Assembly: GCF_008710035.1 (NCBI RefSeq)
Contig: NZ_VYKI01000007.1
Span: 63,002 to 127,001 of the forward strand
Reading direction: 5' to 3'
Length of the DNA: 64,000 bases
Source: Stenotrophomonas cyclobalanopsidis
GTDB taxonomy: Bacteria; Pseudomonadota; Gammaproteobacteria; Xanthomonadales; Xanthomonadaceae
In this document: piece after piece, positions 1 to 7,147 of the stretch
Layout of the letters: every line of letters starts with the position of its first letter
Numbering within the stretch: position 1 is the first letter of the stretch
Translations under genes and position numbers: made by a program
The notes under the pieces: generated by a model
Databases searched by the model: none
What the model saw: only the letters and a program-made list of their open reading frames with translations
What the model was told of the DNA's origin: nothing

Positions 1-80
1 GGGCGGGGGGGGGGGGGGCCCCCCGGTTGGGCCGCCCCGCGTCCGTTGCGCCCCCCCCCCCCCCCCCCCCCCCCCGCCCG
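1..80. other. Low-complexity G/C homopolymer end, probable assembly artefact
   Basis: The window begins with an 18-base G run broken by one C, a C run, and then a stretch of more than 25 C residues. Such pure homopolymers are not seen elsewhere in the window and are typical of a poor contig end. I see no biological feature here, and sequence immediately to the right should be treated with caution. Confidence 0.75.
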
Positions 81-185
81 CCACCAGATTCGGACGCAGT
101 CGCGCCCAGCCACGAGGGGCTGCGCCGTTCGCTGGTAACCCAACTGAACGATTTCATCTGCAACTGTCACCCGGATCGTGTCTAA
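81..185 (+). CDS. Partial C-terminus of an unidentified protein
   Basis: An open frame enters from the artefactual left end and closes at a TAA. The last residues read QLNDFICNCHPDRV, with two cysteines close to the end. There is too little sequence to name a family. The codons are fairly GC-rich but not decisive, so this may be the true end of an upstream gene or chance. It stops 30 bases before the next start, which would fit a same-strand neighbour. Confidence 0.3.
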   Translation, partial: PPDSDAVAPSHEGLRRSLVTQLNDFICNCHPDRV

Positions 186-215
186 TACCGCTCCCCACCT
201 GCGGTCCCCACCCGA

Positions 216-923
216 ATGTCCCTCCAATCCCATGGCCCGGCGCCGTGCGACGACGCTGACGGCCACCTCGTCACCGCCGGTCCGCTGACCCCGCCCCCGG
301 ACAGCGCCGGCACCCCCGCCGACGAAAAAGCGCTGCGCCACTCGGTCGCCGAGGACGTGCAGGGCATGGTCCTGGCCACGCTGGTGGCCTCGCTGGGCCT
401 GGCCATCTTCGCCAAGGGAGGGCTGATGATCGGCGGCATGGCCGGTGCGGCCTTCCTGCTGCACTACGCCATGGGCTGGAACTTCGGCCTGGTATTCGTG
501 CTGGTCAACCTGCCGTTCTACTGGGTGGCCGTGCGCCGCATGGGCTGGGAGTTCACCCTCAAGACCTTCGCGGCGGTCACCGCCTGCGGTGTGCTCACCG
601 ACATCCTGCCGCGCTGGGCTGATTTTGCGCATATCGCGCCGCTGTACTCGGCGCTGGTCGGCGGCGCGCTCGCCGGCCTGGGCATCCTGTTCTTCATCCG
701 CCACCGCGCCAGCCTCGGCGGCATCGGCATCCTGGCGGTGTACCTGCAGCGCACCCGCGGTTGGAGCGCCGGCAAGGTGCAGATGTCCTTCGATGCCTGC
801 CTGATGGTGGCCGCGTTCTTCGTGCTGTCGCCGTCGCAGGTGATGTACTCGGCCATCGGCGCGGTGGTGCTCAGCCTGGTGCTGATGTTCAACCACCGCC
901 CCGGCCGTTACATGGGTGTTTAA
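216..923 (+). CDS. YitT-family integral membrane protein
   Basis: A 235-residue protein with a polar, proline-rich N-terminus of about 45 residues followed by five or six hydrophobic segments. The glycine-rich GGLMIGGMAG stretch (about 68-77) and the late SLGGIGILAVYLQ segment are typical of the YitT (formerly DUF161/UPF0750) family of inner-membrane proteins, whose substrate is not known. No good Shine-Dalgarno precedes the chosen ATG, and the N-terminus is unlike the family, so the true start could lie downstream, for example at Met51. It is followed by a REP palindrome rather than a tightly linked gene, which suggests it is transcribed alone. Confidence 0.75.
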   Translation: MSLQSHGPAPCDDADGHLVTAGPLTPPPDSAGTPADEKALRHSVAEDVQGMVLATLVASLGLAIFAKGGLMIGGMAGAAFLLHYAMGWNFGLVFVLVNLPFYWVAVRRMGWEFTLKTFAAVTACGVLTDILPRWADFAHIAPLYSALVGGALAGLGILFFIRHRASLGGIGILAVYLQRTRGWSAGKVQMSFDACLMVAAFFVLSPSQVMYSAIGAVVLSLVLMFNHRPGRYMGV

Positions 924-939
924 CCGCACATACCGCGTT

Positions 940-962
940 CGCCGGGCATGGCCCGGCGCTAC
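940..962 (-). repeat. SMAG-type REP palindrome (CGCCGGGC family), single copy
   Basis: A GC-rich perfect hairpin with arms CGCCGGGC and GCCCGGCG, ending in CTAC (GTAG on the minus strand). It sits between the convergent ends of the YitT-like gene and tag. The same family recurs at about 7.1, 19.4, 33.7, 53.2, 53.9, 57.1 and 58.1 kb. Confidence 0.85.
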
Positions 963-983
963 CGGACCCACCGCGGATGTGCG

Positions 984-1529
984 TCAGCGGCCCGTCACCT
1001 GCACCCACGGCGGGGCCAGCTGCAACAGCTGCGCGTGCACCGGGCAATCCTCGGCATGCGCGCCGGGCAGGTAGCCCAGGCTCATCAGGAACTCGCCGGT
1101 GATCTCGCCGCCGGTGAAGCGGAACGTCTTCTTGAACAGTTTCACCCAATCGGCCTTGCTGCGCGGGTGGTGCGCGTCCAGCCACGCAGCGAAGCTGCCA
1201 TGGCTGGCCCGCAGTTGCTGGATCACCTGCGCGTTGTGGATGGCGGCCAGCACCTTCAGACGGTTGCGGATGATGCCGGCGTCGGACAGCAGACGCTCGA
1301 TGTCCTGCTCGGCATAGGCCGCCACGCGGTCCACGTCGAAGCCATCGTAGGCCGCGCGGAAGCCCTCGCGCTTCTTCAGGATGGTTTCCCAGCTCAGCCC
1401 GGCCTGGTTGATTTCCAGCACCAGCCGCTCGAACAGCTCGCGCTCGTCGCGCTGCGGAAAGCCGTATTCATTGGCGTGGTAGAACTCATGCACCGGGTGG
1501 CCCGGGGCGATGCGGCAGTATCCGGACAA
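984..1529 (-). CDS. tag: DNA-3-methyladenine glycosylase I
   Basis: A 181-residue protein matching the Tag family, which removes 3-methyladenine from alkylated DNA as the first step of base excision repair in the cytoplasm. The zinc-site residues expected from E. coli Tag are present: Cys5 and His18 near the N-terminus, and His158/Cys162 in a HAEDC motif near the C-terminus. QAGLSW followed by ILKKRE (about 42-55) is the family's most conserved block. The start is TTG, chosen because it gives the correct N-terminus and follows a GGAG Shine-Dalgarno; a much longer antisense-derived frame upstream of it overlaps algH and ruvX and is not credible. It is convergent with the YitT-like gene. Confidence 0.92.
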   Translation of the reverse strand: MSGYCRIAPGHPVHEFYHANEYGFPQRDERELFERLVLEINQAGLSWETILKKREGFRAAYDGFDVDRVAAYAEQDIERLLSDAGIIRNRLKVLAAIHNAQVIQQLRASHGSFAAWLDAHHPRSKADWVKLFKKTFRFTGGEITGEFLMSLGYLPGAHAEDCPVHAQLLQLAPPWVQVTGR

Positions 1530-1607
1530 GGTGTTCTCCTGGCGGGCGGGCCCCCCATTATGCGCGGCGTGCAGGCGCCGGAGGCGCCCACCGGCTAGAA
1601 TGGCGCC

Positions 1608-2174
1608 ATGTCTGTAACGCCTACCTCCCTTGCCGATCACCTGCTCGTCGCGCTGCCGTCGCTGATCGACGCGACCTTTGCCCGCAGCGTCGCGCTGATC
1701 TGCCAGCACGACGAGAACGGGGCCATGGGCGTGCTGGTCAACCAGCCTTCCGAATACACGCTGGGCGAGGTGCTTTCGCAGATGGACATCACCACCGGTG
1801 ATGGTGAGCTGCAGGCGCGCGTGGTCCTCAACGGCGGTCCGGTGCACCCCGAGCGCGGTTTCGTCATCCACGACGATGCGCGCGACTGGGATTCCAGCCT
1901 GCGCGTGAGCGAGGGGCTGTACCTGACCACCTCGCGCGACATCCTCGAGGCGATGGCCCGCGGTGAAGGCCCGGCCAATGCCGTGGTCACCCTGGGCTGT
2001 GCCGGCTGGGCGGCAGGGCAGCTGGAAAGCGAACTGGCCGAAAACAGCTGGCTGGCGGTGCCGGCCGATGCCGAGCTGGTGTTCCAGCTGCCGCTGGAGC
2101 AACGCTGGCAGGGCGCGGCCGCGCGCATCGGCGTGGACCTGTTCCGGCTGACCGATTACAGCGGCCATGTCTGA
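1608..2174 (+). CDS. algH: YqgE/AlgH family protein
   Basis: A 188-residue cytoplasmic protein of the YqgE/AlgH (UPF0301) family. It has the usual features: an early [13 protein letters not shown] segment, a [11 protein letters not shown] motif around residue 40, [14 protein letters not shown] near 78, and a [11 protein letters not shown] motif near 130. The family's biochemical function is unsettled; AlgH was named from alginate regulation in Pseudomonas. The start ATG lies just after a divergent intergenic region shared with tag. The end overlaps ruvX by 8 bases, and algH-ruvX-pyrB is a conserved gene order in gammaproteobacteria, so the three are probably one operon. Confidence 0.9.
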   Translation: MSVTPTSLADHLLVALPSLIDATFARSVALICQHDENGAMGVLVNQPSEYTLGEVLSQMDITTGDGELQARVVLNGGPVHPERGFVIHDDARDWDSSLRVSEGLYLTTSRDILEAMARGEGPANAVVTLGCAGWAAGQLESELAENSWLAVPADAELVFQLPLEQRWQGAAARIGVDLFRLTDYSGHV

Positions 2175-2661
2175 GCCGTCCGCGTCCGCCCCGGTTCCTG
2201 CCGCCCCGGCCATCCGCCGCGATGGCACCGTGCTGGGGTTCGACGTGGGGTCGCGACGCATTGGCGTGGCCATCGGCAGTTCCTTCGCTGCGCATGCGCG
2301 CGCGGTGGCCGTGGTGGATGTGCGCGGCAACGGCCCGGACTGGGCCGCGATCGAGCGCCTGCTCAAGGAATGGAAGCCCGATGGCCTGGTGGTGGGCGAT
2401 CCGCTCACCCTGGATGGCCAGGACCAGCCCAACCGCAAGCGCGCGCAGGGCTTCGCCCGCCAGCTGCGGGAACGCTTCAAGCTGCCGGTGGCGATGATCG
2501 ACGAGCGTTCCAGCTCGGTCGAGGCCGCCCGCCGCTTCGCCGTCGAGCGCGCCGAAGGGCGCAAGCGCCGCCGTGATGCGGCAGCCCTCGACGCCGTGGC
2601 CGCGGCGGTGATCATCGACCGCTGGCTGTCGTCCCCCGACGACGCCACTCCCATTCCCTGA
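2167..2661 (+). CDS. ruvX: Holliday junction resolvase-like nuclease RuvX/YqgF
   Basis: A 164-residue member of the YqgF/RuvX family, an RNase H-fold nuclease whose best supported role is processing of the 5' end of pre-16S rRNA; the Holliday junction name is historical. The first catalytic aspartate is in [15 protein letters not shown] (Asp26), and the later DERSSSVEA motif (around 114) holds the second acidic residue. The N-terminal ~18 residues are an alanine/proline-rich extension. The start overlaps the end of algH, which implies translational coupling, and pyrB starts 16 bases after its stop. Confidence 0.93.
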   Translation: MSEPSASAPVPAAPAIRRDGTVLGFDVGSRRIGVAIGSSFAAHARAVAVVDVRGNGPDWAAIERLLKEWKPDGLVVGDPLTLDGQDQPNRKRAQGFARQLRERFKLPVAMIDERSSSVEAARRFAVERAEGRKRRRDAAALDAVAAAVIIDRWLSSPDDATPIP

Positions 2662-2677
2662 CTGCACGACTCCCGCC

Positions 2678-3628
2678 ATGACTGCCCAGCAACTCGATGC
2701 TTCCGGACGCCTGCGCCACCTGCTGACCCTTGAGGGCCTGCCGCGCGAAACCCTGCTGCAGCTGCTCGACCGGGCAGGGCAGATCCGCGATGCGGCCGTC
2801 GGCCGCGTCGGCAACAAGCGCCAGGTGCTGGCCGGCTCGGCGGTGTGCACGCTGTTCTTCGAACCCTCCACCCGCACCCGCAGCTCGTTCCAGCTGGCCG
2901 CCCAGCGCCTCGGCGCGGACGTGCTGAACTTCGATGCCTCCACCTCTTCGACGCGCAAGGGCGAAACCGCCTGTGACACGCTGAAGAACCTGGAAGCGAT
3001 GGGCGTGCGCGGTTTCGTGGTGCGCCACCCCGATGACGGCGCGGTTGCCGCGCTGGCCGCCGCGGCCGGCGAGGGCACCGCCCTGGTCAATGCCGGTGAC
3101 GGCCGCAGCTCGCACCCGACCCAGGGCCTGCTGGACATGCTGACCCTGCGCCAGGCCAAGGGCCCGGACTTCTCCAAGCTGAAGGTCGTGATCGTCGGCG
3201 ACGTGAAGCACTCGCGCGTGGCCCGCACCGACCTGCATGCACTGCGCACGCTGGGCGTGGGCGAGATCCGCGTGTGCGGCCCGCAGTCGCTGCTGCCCGA
3301 CGACGAGACCCTGAAGGGCTGCGTGGTTGGCGATGATTTCGACGCGATGCTGGAAGGCGTCGACGCGCTGATGATGCTGCGCCTGCAGCGCGAGCGCATG
3401 GAAGAGGGCCTGGTGCCGTCGCTGGAGCAGTACCACGCGCAGTACGGCCTGAATGCCGAACGCCTGGCCCGTGCCGGCAAGGATGCGGCCGTGCTGCACC
3501 CGGGCCCGATCAACCGCGGCGTGGAAGTGACCGACGAGGTGGCCGATGGCCCGCAGTCGTGGGTGCTGCGCCAGGTCGCCAACGGCGTCGCCGTGCGCAT
3601 GGCCGTGCTGGAAACCCTGCTGGGCTGA
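2678..3628 (+). CDS. pyrB: Aspartate carbamoyltransferase catalytic subunit
   Basis: A 316-residue protein that joins carbamoyl phosphate and L-aspartate to give N-carbamoyl-aspartate, the committed step of pyrimidine synthesis. The carbamoyl-phosphate-binding STRTR motif is at 64-68 within FFEPSTRTRSS; the NAGDGRSSHPTQ block and the C-terminal HPGPINRGVE motif are also intact. Full length for the catalytic chain. No regulatory subunit gene (pyrI) and no dihydroorotase-like gene follow within the window, so this is not an obvious PyrB-PyrC' arrangement locally. It is the last gene of the algH-ruvX-pyrB operon. Confidence 0.96.
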   Translation: MTAQQLDASGRLRHLLTLEGLPRETLLQLLDRAGQIRDAAVGRVGNKRQVLAGSAVCTLFFEPSTRTRSSFQLAAQRLGADVLNFDASTSSTRKGETACDTLKNLEAMGVRGFVVRHPDDGAVAALAAAAGEGTALVNAGDGRSSHPTQGLLDMLTLRQAKGPDFSKLKVVIVGDVKHSRVARTDLHALRTLGVGEIRVCGPQSLLPDDETLKGCVVGDDFDAMLEGVDALMMLRLQRERMEEGLVPSLEQYHAQYGLNAERLARAGKDAAVLHPGPINRGVEVTDEVADGPQSWVLRQVANGVAVRMAVLETLLG

Positions 3629-3651
3629 TCTGCCTGGTGGTGCCCTGGTGG

Positions 3652-3721
3652 GTGCCGACCGTTGGTCGGCACTGAACTGCCTGAATATGTGCCTTGGTGG
3701 GTGCCGACCGTTGGTCGGCAC
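3652..3721 (+). repeat. Two SMAG/REP palindromes left of the RAYT gene
   Basis: Two identical hairpins with 9-bp arms GTGCCGACC and GGTCGGCAC and a GTT loop, each preceded by GTGG. They are in direct orientation relative to each other and about 49 bases apart, and inverted relative to the three copies right of the transposase gene. Confidence 0.95.
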
Positions 3722-3788
3722 TGCCCCTACCTGCCTTGAAGTGGTTACCCGATAGCAAAGGACAGTCGGTGGGCACAGGCTTGTGTCC

Positions 3789-4280
3789 ATGAACCGCGCA
3801 CGCCTGAGACTAGGCCGCCATTCCCATATCGGCCACGCCTACGTCCTGACCACGGTCACCCACGGGCGTCGACGCTACTTCGATGATCCCACTGCCGCGC
3901 AGGTGGTGATGGACGTTCTCCATGGGATAGACACGGAAGGCCTGACGCAGTCGCTTGCCTACGTGGTCATGCCCGACCACATCCATTGGCTCGTAGAGCT
4001 CCGCGCATTCTCGCTGGACTACATCATGCAGCGCTTCAAATCGAGCAGTGCATTGCAGGTCAACCGAATGCTCGGCCAGTCAGGAAGATTCTGGCAATCG
4101 AGCTATCACGATCACGCAATCCGGTCTGATGAGTCGCTGTTTCGTCATGCGATGTACGTGTTGGGCAATCCGATCAGGGCGGGATTGACCACGCAGCTTG
4201 GCGAGTATCCCCATGCGTGGTGTCGATGGGAATTGGCCGGAGATTCCCAGGTACTGAAGCACCCGGGAACGGAGAGGTAG
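3789..4280 (+). CDS. REP-associated tyrosine transposase (RAYT), intact
   Basis: A 163-residue Y1/IS200-like transposase of the RAYT (TnpA_REP) type. These are domesticated, single-copy HUH nucleases that recognise and cut REP palindromes as single-stranded DNA and are thought to spread them. The HUH motif is MPDHIHW (His64/His66 from the ATG), and the likely nucleophile is Tyr123 in HAMYVLGNPIRAGL. GRFWQSSYHD is the conserved block between them. A GTG six bases upstream is an alternative start. The gene has clearly lower GC than its neighbours, which suggests a different history. REPs of one family flank it on both sides in opposite orientation, and its TAG stop is the TAG of the first right-hand GTAG repeat. 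Confidence 0.9.
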   Translation: MNRARLRLGRHSHIGHAYVLTTVTHGRRRYFDDPTAAQVVMDVLHGIDTEGLTQSLAYVVMPDHIHWLVELRAFSLDYIMQRFKSSSALQVNRMLGQSGRFWQSSYHDHAIRSDESLFRHAMYVLGNPIRAGLTTQLGEYPHAWCRWELAGDSQVLKHPGTER

Positions 4281-4374
4281 TGCCGACCAACGGTCGGCAC
4301 CTACCGAAGCAGGGCAGTGCCGACCAACGGTCGGCACCTACCGAAGCCGAGCAGTGCCGACCAACGGTCGGCAC
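4277..4374 (-). repeat. Three tandem SMAG/REP palindromes right of the RAYT gene
   Basis: Three hairpins with arms GTGCCGACC and GGTCGGCAC and an AAC loop, spaced exactly 37 bases apart with near-identical linkers (CTACCGAAGC...). Read on the minus strand they are GTAG/GTGG-headed repeats identical in core to the two copies left of the RAYT. The first begins with the GTAG that contains the RAYT stop codon. A short tandem array like this is not a CRISPR: the spacers are repeated, not unique. Confidence 0.95.
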
Positions 4375-4402
4375 CCACCCACTGCAGACCAGGGTTTGGG
4401 TT

Positions 4403-5200
4403 TCAGCGCTTCTGCGCAAACAGCCATGCCCACATCGCCGGGTCGGCGTAAGTCGCGTCCCAGGCGTTGTGGTTGCCCTCGGGGTATTCGGTGTAGCGCA
4501 CGTCGCCGGCGCCGGCTGCCTGGAAGGCCGCATGCAGGCGACGGTCATCGGCCGGGGGCACCACGTCGTCCAGCGCGCCGTGGAAGATCCAGATCGGCGT
4601 CTGCCGCAGGCGCTGGGCGATGGCCGCGTAGGGGTTGGCCTCGTGGGCGACCTGTTCGACGAACAGGGTGGGGCGCACCGCGCGCGGGGCCAGCACCGCG
4701 CCACATACCGGCACGATCGCGGCAAAGCGCTGCGGTGCGTCCAGCGCGATGTTCCAGCTGCCGTAGCCGCCCATCGACATGCCGGTCAGGTACTGCCGTG
4801 CCGGGTCGGCACCGAATTCGGCGATGGCCGCATCCAGCGCCGCCATCGCCACACGGTTGTTGTGGCCGCTCCATTCCTCTTCGCCGGGCACCTGCGGGAA
4901 CACCGCCAGCGCCGGGAAGTCGGCGGCGTGCTCGCGCAGGTACGGGCCCAGCCCGGCATGGGTCTGCTTGACCCCATCGCGACCACGCTCACCCGAGCCG
5001 TGCAGGAACAGCACCACCGGTAGCGATGCGGATATGCGCGACGCCGCAGCGGGAATGAACACCTGGTAGTAGGCCGTCTGCCCGTCCACCTTCACCGCGC
5101 GGGATTCGAAGTGGCCACGCGCGCTGTCGGGCGTGCTGGCGCAGGCAGCCAGCATCAGCAGGAACAGCAGCGGCAGCCAGCGCAGCAACGGACGGACCAT
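4403..5200 (-). CDS. Secreted lipoprotein alpha/beta-hydrolase (esterase/PHB depolymerase-like)
   Basis: A 265-residue exported hydrolase. The N-terminus is a lipoprotein signal with lipobox LAAC (lipidated Cys20). The serine hydrolase triad is visible: Ser142 in GMSMGGYGS, an aspartate at 211/212 in HGALDDVVPP, and His244 in EGNHNAW. HGSGERG at 67-73 fits the oxyanion-hole segment. This arrangement matches prolyl-oligopeptidase-like or polyhydroxybutyrate-depolymerase-like esterases; the actual substrate cannot be read from the sequence. A GGGGA Shine-Dalgarno precedes the ATG. It lies in the same direction as the zinc-ribbon gene and mgtE, 70 bases downstream. Confidence 0.82.
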   Translation of the reverse strand: MVRPLLRWLPLLFLLMLAACASTPDSARGHFESRAVKVDGQTAYYQVFIPAAASRISASLPVVLFLHGSGERGRDGVKQTHAGLGPYLREHAADFPALAVFPQVPGEEEWSGHNNRVAMAALDAAIAEFGADPARQYLTGMSMGGYGSWNIALDAPQRFAAIVPVCGAVLAPRAVRPTLFVEQVAHEANPYAAIAQRLRQTPIWIFHGALDDVVPPADDRRLHAAFQAAGAGDVRYTEYPEGNHNAWDATYADPAMWAWLFAQKR

Positions 5201-5270
5201 GACGTTTCCCCAAGGATTGGAATCGTTTTCATGGTAGTGCGTTGGCGCGCGCCGGGCATCGTGCAGCGCG

Positions 5271-5537
5271 TCACTGCGGGTGCGGGAAACTGGCGATGAT
5301 GTCCAGCTGCTCCTGCGCCTCGGCATTGCCCTCGGCAGCGGCGGCCTGCACCTGCGCCATGTCCGGGTGCATCACCACCAGCAGCGGGTTCTCGCACACC
5401 GGGCAGTCGTACTCGGTGGCGTCCTCGTCCAGCTCCATCACCATCGCCCGCGCGTTGCCTTTCCACTCGCAGGCGGCACAGGTGTGCATCTGCTCGCGCC
5501 AGCCGGGCTGGAAGTAGTTTTCAATCGTGGTGGCCAT
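5271..5537 (-). CDS. Small zinc-ribbon protein
   Basis: An 88-residue soluble protein with two CxxC knuckles, Cys20/Cys23 (CAAC) and Cys45/Cys48 (CPVC), separated by 21 residues, which is the classic spacing of a zinc ribbon. An acidic stretch follows the first knuckle. The C-terminal third is alanine/glutamate-rich and probably helical. I do not recognise a named family. The ATG chosen gives a compact protein; an upstream ATG in the same frame would add about 20 residues encoded by a palindromic repeat and is less likely. It lies between mgtE and the lipoprotein esterase on the same strand. Confidence 0.72.
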   Translation of the reverse strand: MATTIENYFQPGWREQMHTCAACEWKGNARAMVMELDEDATEYDCPVCENPLLVVMHPDMAQVQAAAAEGNAEAQEQLDIIASFPHPQ

Positions 5538-5562
5538 GCAGGCGTCCGGAGTTGATGCAGTC

Positions 5563-5595
5563 GGGGTCTGAGCCCGCTTCGCGGGATCCGATCCC
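5563..5595. repeat. GGGGTC-family palindrome
   Basis: An imperfect palindrome beginning GGGGTCTGAGCCC and ending GGGATCCGATCCC with a TTCG-containing loop. It belongs to the same family that flanks the second, broken RAYT at 46.5-47.2 kb. It lies between mgtE and the zinc-ribbon gene. Confidence 0.75.
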
Positions 5596-5603
5596 ATGCA
5601 GGT

Positions 5604-6965
5604 TCAGTGCAGCAGGATGAGGGTGGCCAGGCCGAGGAAGCTGAAGAAGCCCATCACGTCGGTCACGGCGGTCACCACCACGGTGCCAGCCACGGCCGGG
5701 TCCACGTTCATGCGCTTGAGCAGCAGCGGCAGCAGCACGCCGGCCAGTGCAGCGGCCAGGAAGTTGATGATCAGCGCCAGGGTGATCACCAGCGACAGCA
5801 GCAGGCTGTGGAACCACAGAAACGCAATCAGGCCGACCAGCAGGCCGATCAGCGTGCCGTTGATCAGCGCCACGCGCGCTTCCTTCCACAGCAGGATGCG
5901 CGCATTGCTCTGGCCCACCTGGCCCAGCGCGATGCCACGCACCATCAGGGTCAGCACCTGCACCGCCGCGTTGCCGCCGACGCCGGCGACGATCGGCATC
6001 AGCACCGCCAGCGCCACCACCTTCTGCAGGGTCAGTTCGAACTGGCCGATCACGCTGGCGGCGAGGAAGGCCGTGCACAGGTTGATGCCCAGCCAGACCA
6101 CGCGGCCGCGCACGGCACGCTTGATCGGCGAGAACAGATCCTCTTCCTCGTCCAGGCCGGCCGCGCCCAGTGCCTGGTGCTCGGCCTGCGAACGGATGAT
6201 GTCCACCACGTCATCGATGGTGATGCGGCCGAGCAGGATGTTGTTGTCGTCCACCACCGGCGCGGACACCCAGTCATGGTCGGAGAACTGCCGGGCGACT
6301 TCCTGGTCGCTCTCGCCGACGTCGATGGCCGGCTGTTCGTCGTCGATCAGGCGGTTGATCGGCGTGCTGTCTTCATTGGTGACCAGTGCGGCCAGCGACA
6401 CGCGTCCCAGGTACTGGTGGCGGCGGCTGACCACGAACAGGTGATCGGTATGGTCGGGCAGTTCGCCACGCAGGCGCAGGTAGCGCAGCACCACGTCGAC
6501 ATTGACGTCGGCGCGCACGGTCACCACGTCCGGGTTCATCAGTCGGCCGGCGCTGTCCTCGGGATACGACAGCACCTGTTCCAGGCGCTCGCGGTTCTCG
6601 CGGTCCATCGACTTGAGGACCTCGTCGATGACCGTATCGGGAAGATCCTCGACCAGGTCGGCCAGGTCATCGATGTCCAGGTCTTCGACCGCGGCGATGA
6701 TCTCGTCCGGGTCCATGTCCGCGAGCAGGCTCTCGCGCACTTCCTCGCCGACGTGGACCAGCACCTCGCCATCGTCCTCGGGATCGACCAGCCCCCACAC
6801 CACTTCGCGCTTGCCCGGGGGCAGCGATTCGAGCAGGTTGCCGATCTCGGCCGGCGCCAGCGTGTTGACGAGCCGGCGCACCGGCCCCAGCCGGCCGCTG
6901 TCCAGTGCATCGGACAGCATCCGCAGTTGGCGTGCAGTCTTGTCGTGGCGTACAGCTTCAGCCAT
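5604..6965 (-). CDS. mgtE: Magnesium transporter MgtE
   Basis: A 453-residue inner-membrane Mg2+ channel. The order of domains is typical: an N-terminal acidic helical domain (to about 140) with repeated DLPDTV/ESLPPGK motifs, a pair of CBS domains (about 145-270) with PVVDDNNILLGRITIDDV, and a five-helix membrane domain (from about 300) containing the family signature MPIVAGVGGNAAVQVLT. In MgtE the cytoplasmic domains sense Mg2+ and close the pore. The ATG follows a GGGAG Shine-Dalgarno. No magnesium riboswitch-like structure was seen upstream; instead there are REP palindromes. It follows ptsI on the same strand. Confidence 0.95.
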   Translation of the reverse strand: MAEAVRHDKTARQLRMLSDALDSGRLGPVRRLVNTLAPAEIGNLLESLPPGKREVVWGLVDPEDDGEVLVHVGEEVRESLLADMDPDEIIAAVEDLDIDDLADLVEDLPDTVIDEVLKSMDRENRERLEQVLSYPEDSAGRLMNPDVVTVRADVNVDVVLRYLRLRGELPDHTDHLFVVSRRHQYLGRVSLAALVTNEDSTPINRLIDDEQPAIDVGESDQEVARQFSDHDWVSAPVVDDNNILLGRITIDDVVDIIRSQAEHQALGAAGLDEEEDLFSPIKRAVRGRVVWLGINLCTAFLAASVIGQFELTLQKVVALAVLMPIVAGVGGNAAVQVLTLMVRGIALGQVGQSNARILLWKEARVALINGTLIGLLVGLIAFLWFHSLLLSLVITLALIINFLAAALAGVLLPLLLKRMNVDPAVAGTVVVTAVTDVMGFFSFLGLATLILLH

Positions 6966-7065
6966 CACAGCTCCCGCGGGAAGAGAAAAGCCGCGATCCC
7001 GGCAAGGATGCGGCAAGAGGGGTGTTCAGCGCGTCATTATCGCAAGCGGATGTTTCAACGCATAG

Positions 7066-7143
7066 CCGCTGGGCATGGCCCGGCGCTACCGCCGACGCGT
7101 TGTGGTGGTAGCGCAGGGCCGTGCCCGGCGAGCGCGTAGCGCG
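7066..7143. repeat. Inverted pair of SMAG REP palindromes (CGCCGGGC family)
   Basis: Two copies in opposite orientation: one reading GGGCATGGCCCGGCGCTAC, the other starting GTAGCGCAGGGCCGTGCCC and continuing into the AGCGCG...GCGCGG tail. Together they form a BIME-like unit between ptsI and mgtE, where they could form stable stem-loops in the mRNA. Confidence 0.85.
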
Positions 7144-7147
7144 GCAG

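Noticed and set aside
107..137. 31-base similarity (27 matches) between the left end and 26765-26795 near the end of murU
   Set aside because: The match is short, imperfect and crosses unrelated coding frames; most likely chance in GC-rich sequence, though the nearby homopolymer artefact means a misassembly cannot be fully excluded.
984..2654. 556-residue minus-strand open frame spanning tag, algH and ruvX
   Set aside because: Only its last third is the real tag gene; the rest is the GC-driven antisense shadow of two well-conserved plus-strand genes.
4277..4374. Three evenly spaced repeats, CRISPR-like at first glance
   Set aside because: The linkers are near-identical and only 16 bases long, the repeats are short palindromes, and the flanking gene is a RAYT; these are REPs.
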